Positions 45,662-54,871 are shown, numbered from the stretch's first letter. The stretch: 64,000 nt of DNA from Mesorhizobium sp. (GCF_004962245.1 NZ_SUHQ01000012.1:1-64000), one strand, 5' to 3'. Numbers and translations are program-made. Notes: generated by a model from the sequence alone, not told the origin.

Positions 45662-46525
45662 ATGCGCAGCAATGTCCTTCGTCACCATCTCCTGACCGCT
45701 TTGCTGCTTGGTCCAGCGACAGCGTGGCTGGTAGTGTTTCTGGTGTTGCCGTTCGTCGCGATCGCCGTTTTCAGCGTCGGCGAGCGGGCGCCTGAGGGCG
45801 GCTATCAGGCTGCTTTCACCTTGGCGCAATATGCCAATCTTCCGGCGCGGGCGACCGCCTTCTGGAACACGATGGTGCTGGCACCGGCGGGCGCCTTGGC
45901 CTGTCTTCTCGTCGCCTATCCGGTCGCCTATTTCCTCGCCTTGCGCGCGCCGGAGCGGTGGCGGCTGATCCTGCTTGCGCTCGTCGTCATCCCGTTCTGG
46001 ACCAGCCTTCTGATGCGAACCTACGCCTGGATGTATGTCCTTGGCGGGCGCGGCATCCCGGCATTGCTGGCCACTATCGGGTTTGACGATGTGCGGCTGA
46101 TCAACACGCCGGGCGCTGTCCTGCTCGGCATCGTCTATGGTTATCTGCCGCTGATGATCCTGCCGATCTATGTCAGCCTCGAACGGCTTGATCGCCGGTT
46201 GCTGGAGGCCTCCGCCGATCTCGGCGCGACGCCGCTCTCGACATTCCTGGGCGTGACGCTGCGGCTGTCGCTGCCGGGTGTGATGACAGGCTTCTCGCTG
46301 GTCATGATCCTGCTGCTCGGCGAATATCTGATCCCGACGCTGCTCGGTGGCGGCAAGGTCTTCTTCATCGGCAACGCGCTGGTCGATCTGTTCCTGCAAT
46401 CGCGCAACTGGCCGTTCGGATCGGCAATCGCGATCACGCTGGTTCTGGTTTCGGTGGTGGTGCTGATCGCCGCAAACCGCATTTCGACCCGGCTTTCGGG
46501 CGCCCGCCGGGTGGATTTGATCTGA
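45662..46525 (+). CDS. Polyamine-type ABC transporter permease 1 (importer 1)
   Basis: A 287-residue PotB-type permease with about six membrane helices. The cytoplasmic ABC contact motif (EAA loop) is visible as LLEASADLGATPLSTFLGVTLRLSLPGVM (about 180-208). It starts just after the hairpin and its stop TGA overlaps the next ATG by one base. It forms the heterodimer with the following gene. Confidence 0.93.
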   Translation: MRSNVLRHHLLTALLLGPATAWLVVFLVLPFVAIAVFSVGERAPEGGYQAAFTLAQYANLPARATAFWNTMVLAPAGALACLLVAYPVAYFLALRAPERWRLILLALVVIPFWTSLLMRTYAWMYVLGGRGIPALLATIGFDDVRLINTPGAVLLGIVYGYLPLMILPIYVSLERLDRRLLEASADLGATPLSTFLGVTLRLSLPGVMTGFSLVMILLLGEYLIPTLLGGGKVFFIGNALVDLFLQSRNWPFGSAIAITLVLVSVVVLIAANRISTRLSGARRVDLI

Positions 46526-47337
46526 TGCGCGCCTTCGTCGTTGCGGTCTTTGCCTTCCTGTACCTGCCGATCGCGCTGGTGGTGCTGTTCTCCTTCAATG
46601 CGGGCCGCCACGCCAGCGAATTCACCGGCTTCTCGGTGCAGTGGTACGGCAAGGCGCTGTCGAACCCGTTCCTGGTCGAGGCGCTTAAGAACAGCCTGTT
46701 CATCGCGACCACCAGCGCCTTGCTCGCGGCGCTGTGCGGCACGGCGGCGGCGCTTGGCCTGGCGCGCGTTGGAGCTCGAACCCGGGCTGTCTTTGACGCG
46801 CTGCTCGGTGCGGCGATCGTCGTTCCGGGCGTCGTCATCGGCATCTCGACGCTGGTCGCGCTCGTCCAGCTGTTTGGCGTCGTCAATCCGTTTCTCGCTT
46901 CGCTGTGGCCGAACGACCAGCCGCCACGCCTGGCGCTCGGCTATGGGTCGATCATCGCCGCGCACGGCCTGTTTTCGATGGCGCTGGTGGCGATGATCGT
47001 CGGCACGCGCCTCGGCAGCCTCGACCGCAATCTGGTCGAGGCGTCGAGCGATCTCTACGCAACCCCGCTGACGACGTTCCGTTCCATCGTGTTGCCGCAG
47101 ATCATGCCGGCGGTAATCGCCGGCTTCCTGCTCGCCTTCACCTTCTCCTTCGACGATTTCATCGTCGCCTTCTTCGTCGCCGGCGCACAGACGACCTTGC
47201 CGATCTATGTCTTTGCCTCGATCCGGCGTGGGGTCACGCCGGAAATCAACGCCATCGCGACGATCGTCCTCGTCGTCTCGGTGCTGCTCGTCGTGCTTGC
47301 CCAATGGCAGCTGCGCCGACGCAAACCGTCAAGCTGA
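46525..47337 (+). CDS. Polyamine-type ABC transporter permease 2 (importer 1)
   Basis: A 270-residue PotC-type permease, starting MRAFVVAVFAFLYLPIALVV and with EASSDLYATPLTTFRSIVLPQIMPAVI as its EAA loop (about 172-198). The ATG shares a base with the previous stop. The next gene (SDR) starts 10 bases later and is probably cotranscribed. Confidence 0.93.
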   Translation: MRAFVVAVFAFLYLPIALVVLFSFNAGRHASEFTGFSVQWYGKALSNPFLVEALKNSLFIATTSALLAALCGTAAALGLARVGARTRAVFDALLGAAIVVPGVVIGISTLVALVQLFGVVNPFLASLWPNDQPPRLALGYGSIIAAHGLFSMALVAMIVGTRLGSLDRNLVEASSDLYATPLTTFRSIVLPQIMPAVIAGFLLAFTFSFDDFIVAFFVAGAQTTLPIYVFASIRRGVTPEINAIATIVLVVSVLLVVLAQWQLRRRKPSS

Positions 47338-47347
47338 AAGTTGCATC

Positions 47348-48109
47348 ATGATTCTGAGAGACCGCATCGCCGTGGTGACAGGTGCTGGTTCCGGCATCGG
47401 GCGTGCCGGCGCCATGACCATGGCCAGGGAAGGGGCCGTGGTGGTGATCGCCGACAGGGATCAGGCTGCCGGCGAAGCAACGGTTTCCGACATCCGTGCG
47501 GCGGGCGGCCGTGCGGAGGCGATCGCCACCGATGTCGGCGACGACACGGCGGTCGAGCAACTCATTACGGGCACACTGGGCAAACATGGCCGGATCGATA
47601 TCCTGCACAACCACGCCGGCATCCAGGTCGGCGGCACATTGACCGAAGTCGGCGCCGACGGCATGGATGCCTCCTGGCGGATCAATGTGCGGGCGCAATT
47701 CCTGGCGGCCAGACTCGTCATGCCATCGATGATCGAACAGGGCGGCGGTGTCATCCTGAACACCGCCTCGAATTCGGGCGTGTTCTACGACCGCGAGATG
47801 ATCGCCTACGCGACCTCAAAGCATGCCGTGGTGGCGATGACCCGCCAGATGTCGCTCGACTATGCCAAGCACAATGTCCGCGTCAACGCACTCTGTCCGG
47901 GCTGGGTCGACACGCCTTTCAACGAGCCGTTCATCGCCCAGATGGGCGGGCGGGACGCGATCGAAAACTACGTCCGCACCAAAATTCCCATGCAGCGCTG
48001 GGCCGCGGCGGAAGAGATCGCCGAAGCGATCCTGTTTCTCGTCTCCGATCGCTCGTCCTTCATGACCGGCCAGGCGCTGGTGATCGACGGCGGCGAAAGC
48101 ATCGGCTGA
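47348..48109 (+). CDS. SDR-family oxidoreductase in importer 1 operon
   Basis: A 253-residue classical SDR. NAD(P) motif VVTGAGSGIGRAGA (about 10-23), ILHNHAGIQ (about 84-92), the catalytic Ser in TASNSG, Tyr/Lys in YATSKHAVV (about 155-163), and the typical PGWVDTP. It is at the end of the importer 1 operon, so it may act on the imported compound or its breakdown product. FabG-like annotation would be a default, but the context argues for a catabolic dehydrogenase. Confidence 0.93.
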   Translation: MILRDRIAVVTGAGSGIGRAGAMTMAREGAVVVIADRDQAAGEATVSDIRAAGGRAEAIATDVGDDTAVEQLITGTLGKHGRIDILHNHAGIQVGGTLTEVGADGMDASWRINVRAQFLAARLVMPSMIEQGGGVILNTASNSGVFYDREMIAYATSKHAVVAMTRQMSLDYAKHNVRVNALCPGWVDTPFNEPFIAQMGGRDAIENYVRTKIPMQRWAAAEEIAEAILFLVSDRSSFMTGQALVIDGGESIG

Positions 48110-48132
48110 CCCACAGCTTCTGCTATGCCGTG

Positions 48133-49641
48133 TCAGACGTGCTTGCGGCCGCCGGCCTCGCGGAACCAGCTGTCGGGATAGGGATACCACCAGTCCTGGA
48201 TTGCCGGCTTGTGGTCGATGATCACCATCTTTGAACGGCGGAAGGCATCCAGCCCCTGGCGTCCAAGCTCACGGCCGAGGCCCGACGCTTTCCAGCCGCC
48301 GAAGGGCAGCGCGTCATTGTCGATCAGCGGATTGTTGACCCAGACCATGCCGGCTTCGAGCCGCTCCGCGGCCTCATGCGCTTCGGCGAGATCGGTGGTG
48401 AAGACCGAGGCGCCGAGCCCGAACGGGCTGTCATTGGCGAGTTCTATCGCCTCGTCGAAATCTTTCACCCGGCAGATCGCGGCGACCGGCCCGAAACATT
48501 CTTCGCGCACGATCGCCATATCGGGGGTGACGCCGGTCAGGATGGTCGGCTCGTAGAACCAGCCAACATTGTTCGCCGGCGGAATGCGCCCGCCGGTGAC
48601 CGCCTTGGCGCCGCTGCGGATCGCATCGTCGACCAGCCGCATCACCTTCGCCCGTGCCGCCTCGCTGACCAGCGGTCCGATCTCGGTCCTGTCCAGCCCA
48701 TAGCCGATGCGCAGAGCGCGTGTTTTCTCGGCGAACAGGTCGACAAAGCGGTCATGCACGGCATCGACCACGAAGAAGCGTTCGGCCGAAGTGCAGACCT
48801 GGCCGGTGAGGTGGAACGCGGCGGTGACGCTGCCGGCGGCCGCCACGTCCAATGGGGCGTGCTGACTGATGATCAGCGGATCACTGCCGCCGGCCTCGAT
48901 GACGCAGGGCTTCATCCGCTCGGCGCAAGCTACGGCGACCGCCTTGCCGACGGCGACCGAGCCGGTGAAGGCGACCGCGTGGGTGCGGTCGGAGGCGATC
49001 AGCGCCTGCGCCGTTGCCGCGCCGCCGGGCAAGCAGGAGACCAAGCCTTCGGGCAGCGAGCGGAACACCTTGATATAATCCAGCGTCGACAGTGTCGTCG
49101 CCTCGGCCGGCTTGATGACGCAGGCATTGCCGGCGGCAAGCGAGGCGGCAACGGTCCAGCACATCAGCAGGATCGGGAAATTGTAGGGCATGATGTGCAC
49201 GGACGTGCCGTAAGGCTCGTAGCGCGCGTACTGGAACGAACCAGCCTGCGTCGTGCCGGCGACCTTGCCGGCCTCGTCGCGCGCCATTTCGGCATAGTAG
49301 CGGAAGATCGGCGCGCAATTGGCGATCTCGCCGATGGCTTCGGGATAGGGCTTGCCCATCTCGCGCACCATCAGCTCGGCACAGCGGGTGAAGTCGGCCG
49401 CCTCGATGGCATTGGCGACTGCGTGCAGATGCCTGGCGCGGCTCTTGGCGTCGAGTTTTTTCCACGCGGCCTGCGCCTTGGTCGCCGCAGTGAGCGCGGC
49501 GTCGATTTCGCCATCGCTGGCGGCGGCAATTGCGCCGACGGTTTCGAGCGTCGCCGGATCGATCACCGGCTTTCTTGTGCCGGCCATCGGCCGGTAATCC
49601 GGATTGACGAAGAAAGCCGGCTGGTCAGCGGAGAAATCCAT
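48133..49641 (-). CDS. Aldehyde dehydrogenase family protein
   Basis: A 502-residue NAD(P)-dependent aldehyde dehydrogenase. The cysteine nucleophile is in GQVCTSAERFF (about residue 287) and the base Glu in VIEAGGSDPLI (about 253), with FGPVAAICRVKDF and NPLIDNDALPFGGWKASGLGREL at the C-terminus. It looks like the succinate-semialdehyde / aminobutyraldehyde branch. It is convergent with the SDR and upstream (in transcription order, downstream) of the cupins; the logical role is oxidising the aldehyde from amine oxidation. Confidence 0.92.
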   Translation of the reverse strand: MDFSADQPAFFVNPDYRPMAGTRKPVIDPATLETVGAIAAASDGEIDAALTAATKAQAAWKKLDAKSRARHLHAVANAIEAADFTRCAELMVREMGKPYPEAIGEIANCAPIFRYYAEMARDEAGKVAGTTQAGSFQYARYEPYGTSVHIMPYNFPILLMCWTVAASLAAGNACVIKPAEATTLSTLDYIKVFRSLPEGLVSCLPGGAATAQALIASDRTHAVAFTGSVAVGKAVAVACAERMKPCVIEAGGSDPLIISQHAPLDVAAAGSVTAAFHLTGQVCTSAERFFVVDAVHDRFVDLFAEKTRALRIGYGLDRTEIGPLVSEAARAKVMRLVDDAIRSGAKAVTGGRIPPANNVGWFYEPTILTGVTPDMAIVREECFGPVAAICRVKDFDEAIELANDSPFGLGASVFTTDLAEAHEAAERLEAGMVWVNNPLIDNDALPFGGWKASGLGRELGRQGLDAFRRSKMVIIDHKPAIQDWWYPYPDSWFREAGGRKHV

Positions 49642-49661
49642 GGTCGTCCTTTCAAGCCCGC

Positions 49662-50006
49662 TCAGCGGATCATGTAGACCTTCTTGATGGTCTCATGGAC
49701 GGTGCAGACGCCTTTCCAGCCCTGCGGAAAGAATGCCGCCGTGTCCGGCTCGATCTCGATCACCTCGCCGGATTCATGCACATAGGTGCAGCGGCCCTCG
49801 AGGAAGTGACAGAACTCGTCGCGGGTGACGTGGCAGTGCCACTTGCCTGGGGTGCAGACCCACAGCCCGCATTCGGAGCGGCCTTCCGGCCCCTTGTGCA
49901 GCAGCTTGCCCGAGGTGCGGGATTCGCCCTCGATCATGGTGGGGATGATGCCCCAATCGACCAGGTCGGTGAGGGCGAGCGGCGATTTCATGATGGGTGG
50001 GGTCAT
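49662..50006 (-). CDS. DUF861 (Cupin_3) protein, copy 1
   Basis: A 114-residue cupin. The conserved WVCTPGKWHCHVTRDEFCHFLEGRCTYVHESG and the C-terminal FFPQGWKGVCTVHETIKKVYMIR blocks mark the DUF861 family. Metal-binding histidines are in the HCHVTRDEFCHF part. It is homologous to the next gene (tandem duplication). The start follows GGGAG. A binding or isomerising role for an amine- or urea-like compound is possible; DUF861 includes ureidoglycine-related enzymes. Confidence 0.88.
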   Translation of the reverse strand: MTPPIMKSPLALTDLVDWGIIPTMIEGESRTSGKLLHKGPEGRSECGLWVCTPGKWHCHVTRDEFCHFLEGRCTYVHESGEVIEIEPDTAAFFPQGWKGVCTVHETIKKVYMIR

Positions 50007-50029
50007 ATCAGGAGCTCCCGGGGCTGGCT

Positions 50030-50380
50030 TCAAGCCAGCATGTAGATGTTGCGGATGGTTTCGTGGACGGTGCATTCGCCCGCCCAGCCGGCCGGGAACA
50101 TGACCACGGTGGCAGCGGAAACCTCGATGACCTCGCCGTCGTCTGATCGGTAGGTCGCGCGGCCGGCAACGAAATGGCACAATTCGTCGCGCGGGATCGC
50201 CAGCCGCCAGCGGCCGGGCGTGCAGACCCAGATGCCGGATTCCGGTTGGTTGTTCGGCCCCTTGTGCACGAGCCTGCCGGTCGAGCGCGAAGCGCCTTCC
50301 AGCGCATCCGGCTGGGTGCCCCAGTCGACGAGGTCGGTGCGGGTGGAGGCTTGGTGGAGGTGCGGGGCGGAGGAGGTCAT
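50030..50380 (-). CDS. DUF861 (Cupin_3) protein, copy 2
   Basis: A 116-residue cupin paralogous to the previous one: WVCTPGRWRLAIPRDELCHF and MFPAGWAGECTVHETIRNIYM. It differs in the first metal-binding strand (RLAIPRDE in place of HCHVTRDE), so the two may have different metal or activity. ATG at 50380 with CGGAG 7 bases upstream. A palindromic repeat separates it from the glycosyltransferase gene. Confidence 0.88.
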   Translation of the reverse strand: MTSSAPHLHQASTRTDLVDWGTQPDALEGASRSTGRLVHKGPNNQPESGIWVCTPGRWRLAIPRDELCHFVAGRATYRSDDGEVIEVSAATVVMFPAGWAGECTVHETIRNIYMLA

Positions 50381-50431
50381 GTGGGTGCTCCGGCTCGATA
50401 CTGAGTTTTGATGCATCTTCGCTCCACGCCA

Positions 50432-50586
50432 CCCCCCTCTGTCCTGCCGGACATCTCCCCCGCAAGGGGGGAGATCGGACTTCCGCTCTGCCTTCGCCAA
50501 TCGCGAACGTTGCTGGGCTGAAGCCGACGGTGCGGCTGCCAATCTCCCCCCTTGCGGGGGAGATGGCCGGCAGGCCAGAGGGGGGT
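50432..50586. repeat. Palindromic intergenic element, family A, copy 2
   Basis: Arms CCCCCCTCTGTCCTGCCGG and CCGGCAGGCCAGAGGGGGG with the CCCCCGCAAGGGGG hairpins inside, as in the copy at 8-161. Core differs. Located between cupin 2 and the MGT gene. Confidence 0.85.
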
Positions 50587-50615
50587 GCCTTGGCTCGGCA
50601 CGTCAAACATCGCGC

Positions 50616-51890
50616 TCATAGAAGTTGTTCCAGCAGCCCCGCCGCCTTCTCGGGACCGTTCTGCGCCTGCATCTGCGCCGATGTCTTCGCCAGCTTGGCC
50701 TTGATCGCCGGGTCGGTCAGGCAGGCTTCGATCTTGGCGACCAGCTCGGCATCGTTCCAGTCGTAGCGCGGCATGCCGAAACCGTGGCCAGTTTCCTCGA
50801 CGCGGGTGGCGTTGTCGTGGCCGTCCCAGACATAGGGCATGATGATCGCCGGTTTGCCGAAATACAGGCACTCGGTGAACGAGTTGTTGCCGCCATGGTG
50901 GATCACCGCATCGACCTGCGGGATAACCGAGGGCTGCGGGAACCAGCTCTCGACGATGACGTTGCCGGGCACGTCGGCATACTGGTCCTTGTAGCCGCCG
51001 ACATTGACCAGCGCCCGGTAGCGCGTGTTGCCAAGCGTCGCGATGATGCGTTTCAGCAGGTCGACGTCGCCGGCGCCGAGGCTGCCGAAGGAGACGTAAA
51101 GCAGCGGCCCGTCATTATTCTCAGCAAAAGTCGGCACGGTGTAGGGCTTCTCCTGCCGCACGCAGCCTTCCAGATACTGGAATTTTGCCGGATCGAGCGG
51201 ATGGCGGCGCTTGAACTTTGCCGCCTCGGGATAGAGCAGCAGGTTGAGATAGGGCGAGGCCTCGAAGAACTGGCCGATCGGATAAGGCGCCTCGTTGTTC
51301 GCTTTCAGGAACGCGTTGAAGTCGTCATGGATCGGCTTGATGACCGCGTTGAAATGGTTGCGATAGCGCTGATGGCAGGCGTGGTCGTTCTCACCGCAGC
51401 CGGACAGATGCGGCGGGATGTCCTCGTCCTCGATCTCGTTTTCCGAGCAGGAAATGACGCGCACCCATGGCTTGCCATACTGCTTGATCGCCGGGAACAG
51501 GATGACGTTGTCGACGCAGATGACATCGGGCTTGATCGCCGCGAGAACGCGCGGCAAATCCTTCTGCGCCCACTTCGCGCTGTCGACGATCGCCGTCCAG
51601 CAATCCTTCACATAGTTGTCGACCTGGTCGTAGGGCGATTTGCGGAAGTTCGGGATGTGGCCGTTGATGAAGTCCTCCCAGAACTTGGCCATCTGCTCGG
51701 GCGGCATCGGCTCGGACAGGTTCACCGGATGAGCCTCGAAGCCGTAGCCCTTGTAAACCTCGACGAAGCCGGGGTCCGACAGGAACACCGCTCTGTGGCC
51801 GCGCGCTTCGACCGCCTGGGCGATGCCGACGGAATTGAGCGCCGGGCCATAGGCCGCTTCCGGAAAAAACGCGATCGTCTTCTGCGCCAT
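50616..51890 (-). CDS. MGT-family (GT1-fold) glycosyltransferase-like protein 1
   Basis: A 424-residue two-Rossmann-domain protein. The C-terminal sugar-nucleotide region has the typical SFGSLGAGDVDLL (about 275-287), ESWFPQPSV (about 320-328), then IHHGGNNSFTECLYFGKPAIIMPYVWDG (about 334-361), the GT1 donor motif HGGxx. The N-terminus is IAFFPEAAYGPALNSVG, lacking the usual GHxxP/His acceptor-site base of GT1 enzymes. A paralogue is at 57159. It lies within the importer 2 operon just after the ATPase, so a role with an amine is likely, though a sugar transfer is not proved. Confidence 0.87.
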   Translation of the reverse strand: MAQKTIAFFPEAAYGPALNSVGIAQAVEARGHRAVFLSDPGFVEVYKGYGFEAHPVNLSEPMPPEQMAKFWEDFINGHIPNFRKSPYDQVDNYVKDCWTAIVDSAKWAQKDLPRVLAAIKPDVICVDNVILFPAIKQYGKPWVRVISCSENEIEDEDIPPHLSGCGENDHACHQRYRNHFNAVIKPIHDDFNAFLKANNEAPYPIGQFFEASPYLNLLLYPEAAKFKRRHPLDPAKFQYLEGCVRQEKPYTVPTFAENNDGPLLYVSFGSLGAGDVDLLKRIIATLGNTRYRALVNVGGYKDQYADVPGNVIVESWFPQPSVIPQVDAVIHHGGNNSFTECLYFGKPAIIMPYVWDGHDNATRVEETGHGFGMPRYDWNDAELVAKIEACLTDPAIKAKLAKTSAQMQAQNGPEKAAGLLEQLL

Positions 51891-51907
51891 CAAGCTTCTC
51901 CTTCCAA

Positions 51908-52981
51908 TCAATCTGCGAAAATTCTGACGGCGGCGGCGTCCCAGCCGAGTTCGACCGCATCGCCTGACGAGACCGGGCGGCGGTCGGCGGCGTCGGCGGT
52001 GACGCGCACCAGGAACGGCTTTGGCGACAGAGCGGTGCGGACATGCAGCTGCAGGTCGAGGCCCTGATAGGCCAGCGCCTCGACGGTGCCGGCAATGCGG
52101 TTGGCCGTCTCGGTCGACGGGAAAAGCCGGATGCGCTCCGGCCGTACCGAGGCGACGGCCGCGGCACCTGGCGAAAGCGTTGCGGGAACCGTGCCGGATA
52201 TTCGCACGCCATTGGCCGCCAGCACGCCGCCGGCGGCGGCCTTGCCCGGCACGAAGTTCATCACGCCGATGAAGTCGGCGACGAAACGGTCGGCCGGATA
52301 CTCGTATACCGCGTGCGGCGTGTCGCATTGCAGCAGCTTGCCATCCCTCAGCACCGCCATGCGGTCAGCCATGACAAGCGATTCCTCCTGGTCATGGGTG
52401 ACGATGACGAAGGTGATGCCGACCTCGTGCTGCAGGCGCTTCAATTCGAGCTGCATGGCGCCACGCAGCTTCTTGTCGAGCGCGCCGAGCGGCTCGTCGA
52501 GCAGCAGCAGCCGCGGCCGCTTGACCAGCGCCCGGGCAAGCGCGACGCGCTGCTTCTGCCCGCCCGACAATTGCTCCGGCTTGCGGTCGGCGAAGGCAAC
52601 GAGCTCGGTGGTCGTCAGGATGGCATCGACACGGGAGCGGATTTCGTTTGCCGGCAAGCGTTCCATTTCGAGGCCGTAGGAAACATTGGCCCTGACGCTC
52701 ATATGCGGAAACAGCGCATAGGACTGAAACATCAGATTGACCGGCCGCTTGTTGGGCGGGGTCCCGGCGATGTCGCGGCCGTCGAGCAGGATGCGCCCGT
52801 CATTGGGCGTCTCGAAGCCGGCCAGCATGCGCAGCAGCGTGGTCTTGCCGCAGCCCGAAGGGCCGAGCAGGGCGAAGAACTCGTTCTCGCGGATATCGAG
52901 CGAGATGCCGTCGACGGCCGTCACCCGGCCGAAGTTCTTCGACACCTTGTCGATCGCCAGCAACGTGCGGAGCTCACTCAT
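51908..52981 (-). CDS. Spermidine/putrescine-type ABC transporter ATP-binding protein (importer 2)
   Basis: A 357-residue PotA-like ATPase with Walker A GPSGCGKTTLLRML (about 40-53), LMFQSYALFPHM, signature LSGGQKQRVALARALV, LLLDEPLGALDKKLRG, H-loop VTHDQEE, and a C-terminal TOBE domain. The ATG overlaps the permease stop by four bases. The gene order in this leftward operon is binding protein, permease 1, permease 2, ATPase, MGT. Confidence 0.94.
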   Translation of the reverse strand: MSELRTLLAIDKVSKNFGRVTAVDGISLDIRENEFFALLGPSGCGKTTLLRMLAGFETPNDGRILLDGRDIAGTPPNKRPVNLMFQSYALFPHMSVRANVSYGLEMERLPANEIRSRVDAILTTTELVAFADRKPEQLSGGQKQRVALARALVKRPRLLLLDEPLGALDKKLRGAMQLELKRLQHEVGITFVIVTHDQEESLVMADRMAVLRDGKLLQCDTPHAVYEYPADRFVADFIGVMNFVPGKAAAGGVLAANGVRISGTVPATLSPGAAAVASVRPERIRLFPSTETANRIAGTVEALAYQGLDLQLHVRTALSPKPFLVRVTADAADRRPVSSGDAVELGWDAAAVRIFAD

Positions 52982-53769
52982 TGGCCGATCACCCCACGAT
53001 TGAGCCGCTGTGACAGGGTCAGGGCGGTGATTGAGACCGCCATGACGATGGTCGCCAATGCATTGATCTCCGGCGTGATGCCGAAGCGGATCATCGAATA
53101 GATCTGCATCGGCAGCGTCGTCGAGGCGCGGCCGGCGCCAGCGGTGAAGAAGGCGATGATGAACTCGTCGACCGAAAGGGTGAAGGCGAGCAGTGCGCCG
53201 GCGACGACCGCCGGCAGGATGACCGGCAATGTCACCCGCCGGAAGGTGGTGAGCGCGGAAGCGCCGAGATCGGCGGAGGCCTCGACGATCGACCAGTCGA
53301 AGCTCTTCAGCCGCGCGCGCACCACCGAGCAGACGAAGGCGAGGTTGAAGACGACATGGGCGAGGATGATGGTGTGCAGGCCCAGGGTGAAATCGAGCAA
53401 CGAGAAAAAGCTGAGCAGCGCGATCGCCAGCACGATGTCGGGAATGATCATCGGCGCGAAGATCAGCGCTTCGAGGCCTCTCCCATACTGCCGGCGCATT
53501 TCGACGCCGATCGCCAGCAGCGTGCCGAGCAGCGTGGCGATGGCGGTCGAGACAAGCGCCACGATCAGCGTGTTGAGGGCGGCGGAGAGGATCGCGGCGT
53601 TTCCGGCGAGTGAGGCATACCATTTCAGCGAAAAGCCCGACCAGACGGTCGGCAGCCCGCCTTGGTTGAAGGACAGCGCCACCAGCACGGCGATCGGGAT
53701 GTAGAGGAAGGCGAAGACGAGAACAAGAATCGTCCGCATGCCGAAAGTGCGGGCAAAGGATTGGTTCAT
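52978..53769 (-). CDS. Polyamine-type ABC transporter permease 2 (importer 2)
   Basis: A 263-residue PotC-type permease with about six helices and the EAA loop EASADLGASALTTFRRVTLPVILPAVV (about 169-195). ATG at 53769 is used; the earlier start at 53796 runs into the repeat region. It overlaps the ATPase gene by four bases. Confidence 0.92.
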   Translation of the reverse strand: MNQSFARTFGMRTILVLVFAFLYIPIAVLVALSFNQGGLPTVWSGFSLKWYASLAGNAAILSAALNTLIVALVSTAIATLLGTLLAIGVEMRRQYGRGLEALIFAPMIIPDIVLAIALLSFFSLLDFTLGLHTIILAHVVFNLAFVCSVVRARLKSFDWSIVEASADLGASALTTFRRVTLPVILPAVVAGALLAFTLSVDEFIIAFFTAGAGRASTTLPMQIYSMIRFGITPEINALATIVMAVSITALTLSQRLNRGVIGQ

Positions 53770-53808
53770 CGCTGCCCTCCGATAGCTTGGAGCCAAGCGA
53801 GCGAACAG

Positions 53809-53942
53809 CGTCCTTCTCCCCGTTCACGGGGAGAAGATGCCGGCAGGCAGATGAGGGGCAGCGCTCGACATTGCAGGCGCTTGTGCCGCCCCTCATCCGC
53901 CCCTTCGGGGCACTTTCTCCCCGTGAACGGGGAGAAGGGAAG
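53809..53942. repeat. Palindromic intergenic element, family D-like
   Basis: Arms CCTTCTCCCCGTTCACGGGG and its reverse complement CCCCGTGAACGGGGAGAAGG with GATGAGGGGC / GCCCCTCATC inside. It has the same outline as 13016-13163. It separates the two permease genes of importer 2 and is inserted within what should be an operon. Confidence 0.85.
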
Positions 53943-53952
53943 GAGGAAGCGC

Positions 53953-54828
53953 TCAGCCATCGGCGGCTCCTTTCGCTTCAGCGATACGGCCCGCGGCGCG
54001 ATCCGCAGCCAGAGATTGCGCCGTCAGCACCAAAAGCATGATGGCGATCAGCGCCATCGCCAATGCCGCGCCGAAGGGCCAGTCATTGGCGGTCAGGAAC
54101 TGGTCGTAGACGAGATTGCCGATCATCTGGAAGCGGCCGCCGCCAAGCAGCGCCGGCGTCACGAAATTGCCGATAGACAGCACGAACACAAAGACCGCTC
54201 CGGCGGCGATACCCGGCACGGTCAGTGGCAGGATGACCCTACGAAATGTTGTCATGGCCGAAGCGCCGAGGTCGCGCGAGGCCTCGGCGAGCTCCGGATT
54301 GAGCCGCGACAGCGGCGCGTAGCAGGCCAGGACGACGAAGGGCAGGTAGTTGTAGACCAGACCGGCGATGACGGCGCCTTCGGTGTAGAGCATCGACGGC
54401 GGCTCGCCGGTGTAGCCGAACCAGCGCAGCAGCTGGGTGATCAGACCCTCGCGGTTGAGCAGCACGATCCAGGCATAGGTGCGGATCAGATAGTTGGACC
54501 AGAAAGGTAGGACTGCGAAGAACAGGAACACCGGCTGCCACCGGCGGGGTGCTGCCGCGATCGCATAGGCTGCACCATAGCCGATCACCACCGCGATCAG
54601 CGTTGCGGTGCCGGCGATGCGCGCCGAATTGAGGAAGATGCCGGCATAGAGCGGGTCGAACACCAGCCCGAAATTCTCCAGCGTGAAGGTGTATTCGATG
54701 CCGCCATAGATGCCGCGCCGGAAGAAGGCGAGCGCCAGCACCAGCGCGCATGGCACCACCATCAAGGCGGTGAGCCAGGCCAGCGCCGGCGCCATCAGCA
54801 AGGAGGAGCGAAGTCTGGTTTGGGGCAC
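53953..54828 (-). CDS. Polyamine-type ABC transporter permease 1 (importer 2)
   Basis: A 291-residue PotB-type permease with about six helices; the EAA loop is LAEASRDLGASAMTTFRRVILPLTVPGIAAG (about 193-223). Start GTG at 54828 gives VPQTRLRSSLLMAPALAWLTA; ATG at 54795 is an alternative without a better ribosome site. A palindromic element separates it from permease 2, and a hairpin region separates it from the binding protein. Confidence 0.9.
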   Translation of the reverse strand: MPQTRLRSSLLMAPALAWLTALMVVPCALVLALAFFRRGIYGGIEYTFTLENFGLVFDPLYAGIFLNSARIAGTATLIAVVIGYGAAYAIAAAPRRWQPVFLFFAVLPFWSNYLIRTYAWIVLLNREGLITQLLRWFGYTGEPPSMLYTEGAVIAGLVYNYLPFVVLACYAPLSRLNPELAEASRDLGASAMTTFRRVILPLTVPGIAAGAVFVFVLSIGNFVTPALLGGGRFQMIGNLVYDQFLTANDWPFGAALAMALIAIMLLVLTAQSLAADRAAGRIAEAKGAADG

Positions 54829-54852
54829 GATTGCGGTACCGCACTCAACGGC

Positions 54853-54871
54853 CGGCGGCAGAAGTCCGCCG
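54853..54871 (-). promoter_or_regulatory. Intercistronic hairpin in importer 2
   Basis: CGGCGG (54853-54858) and CCGCCG (54866-54871) with a 7-base loop; outer GACGG/ACGGC bases extend it. It is between the binding-protein gene and permease 1, the same place as the hairpin of importer 1. Confidence 0.5.
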
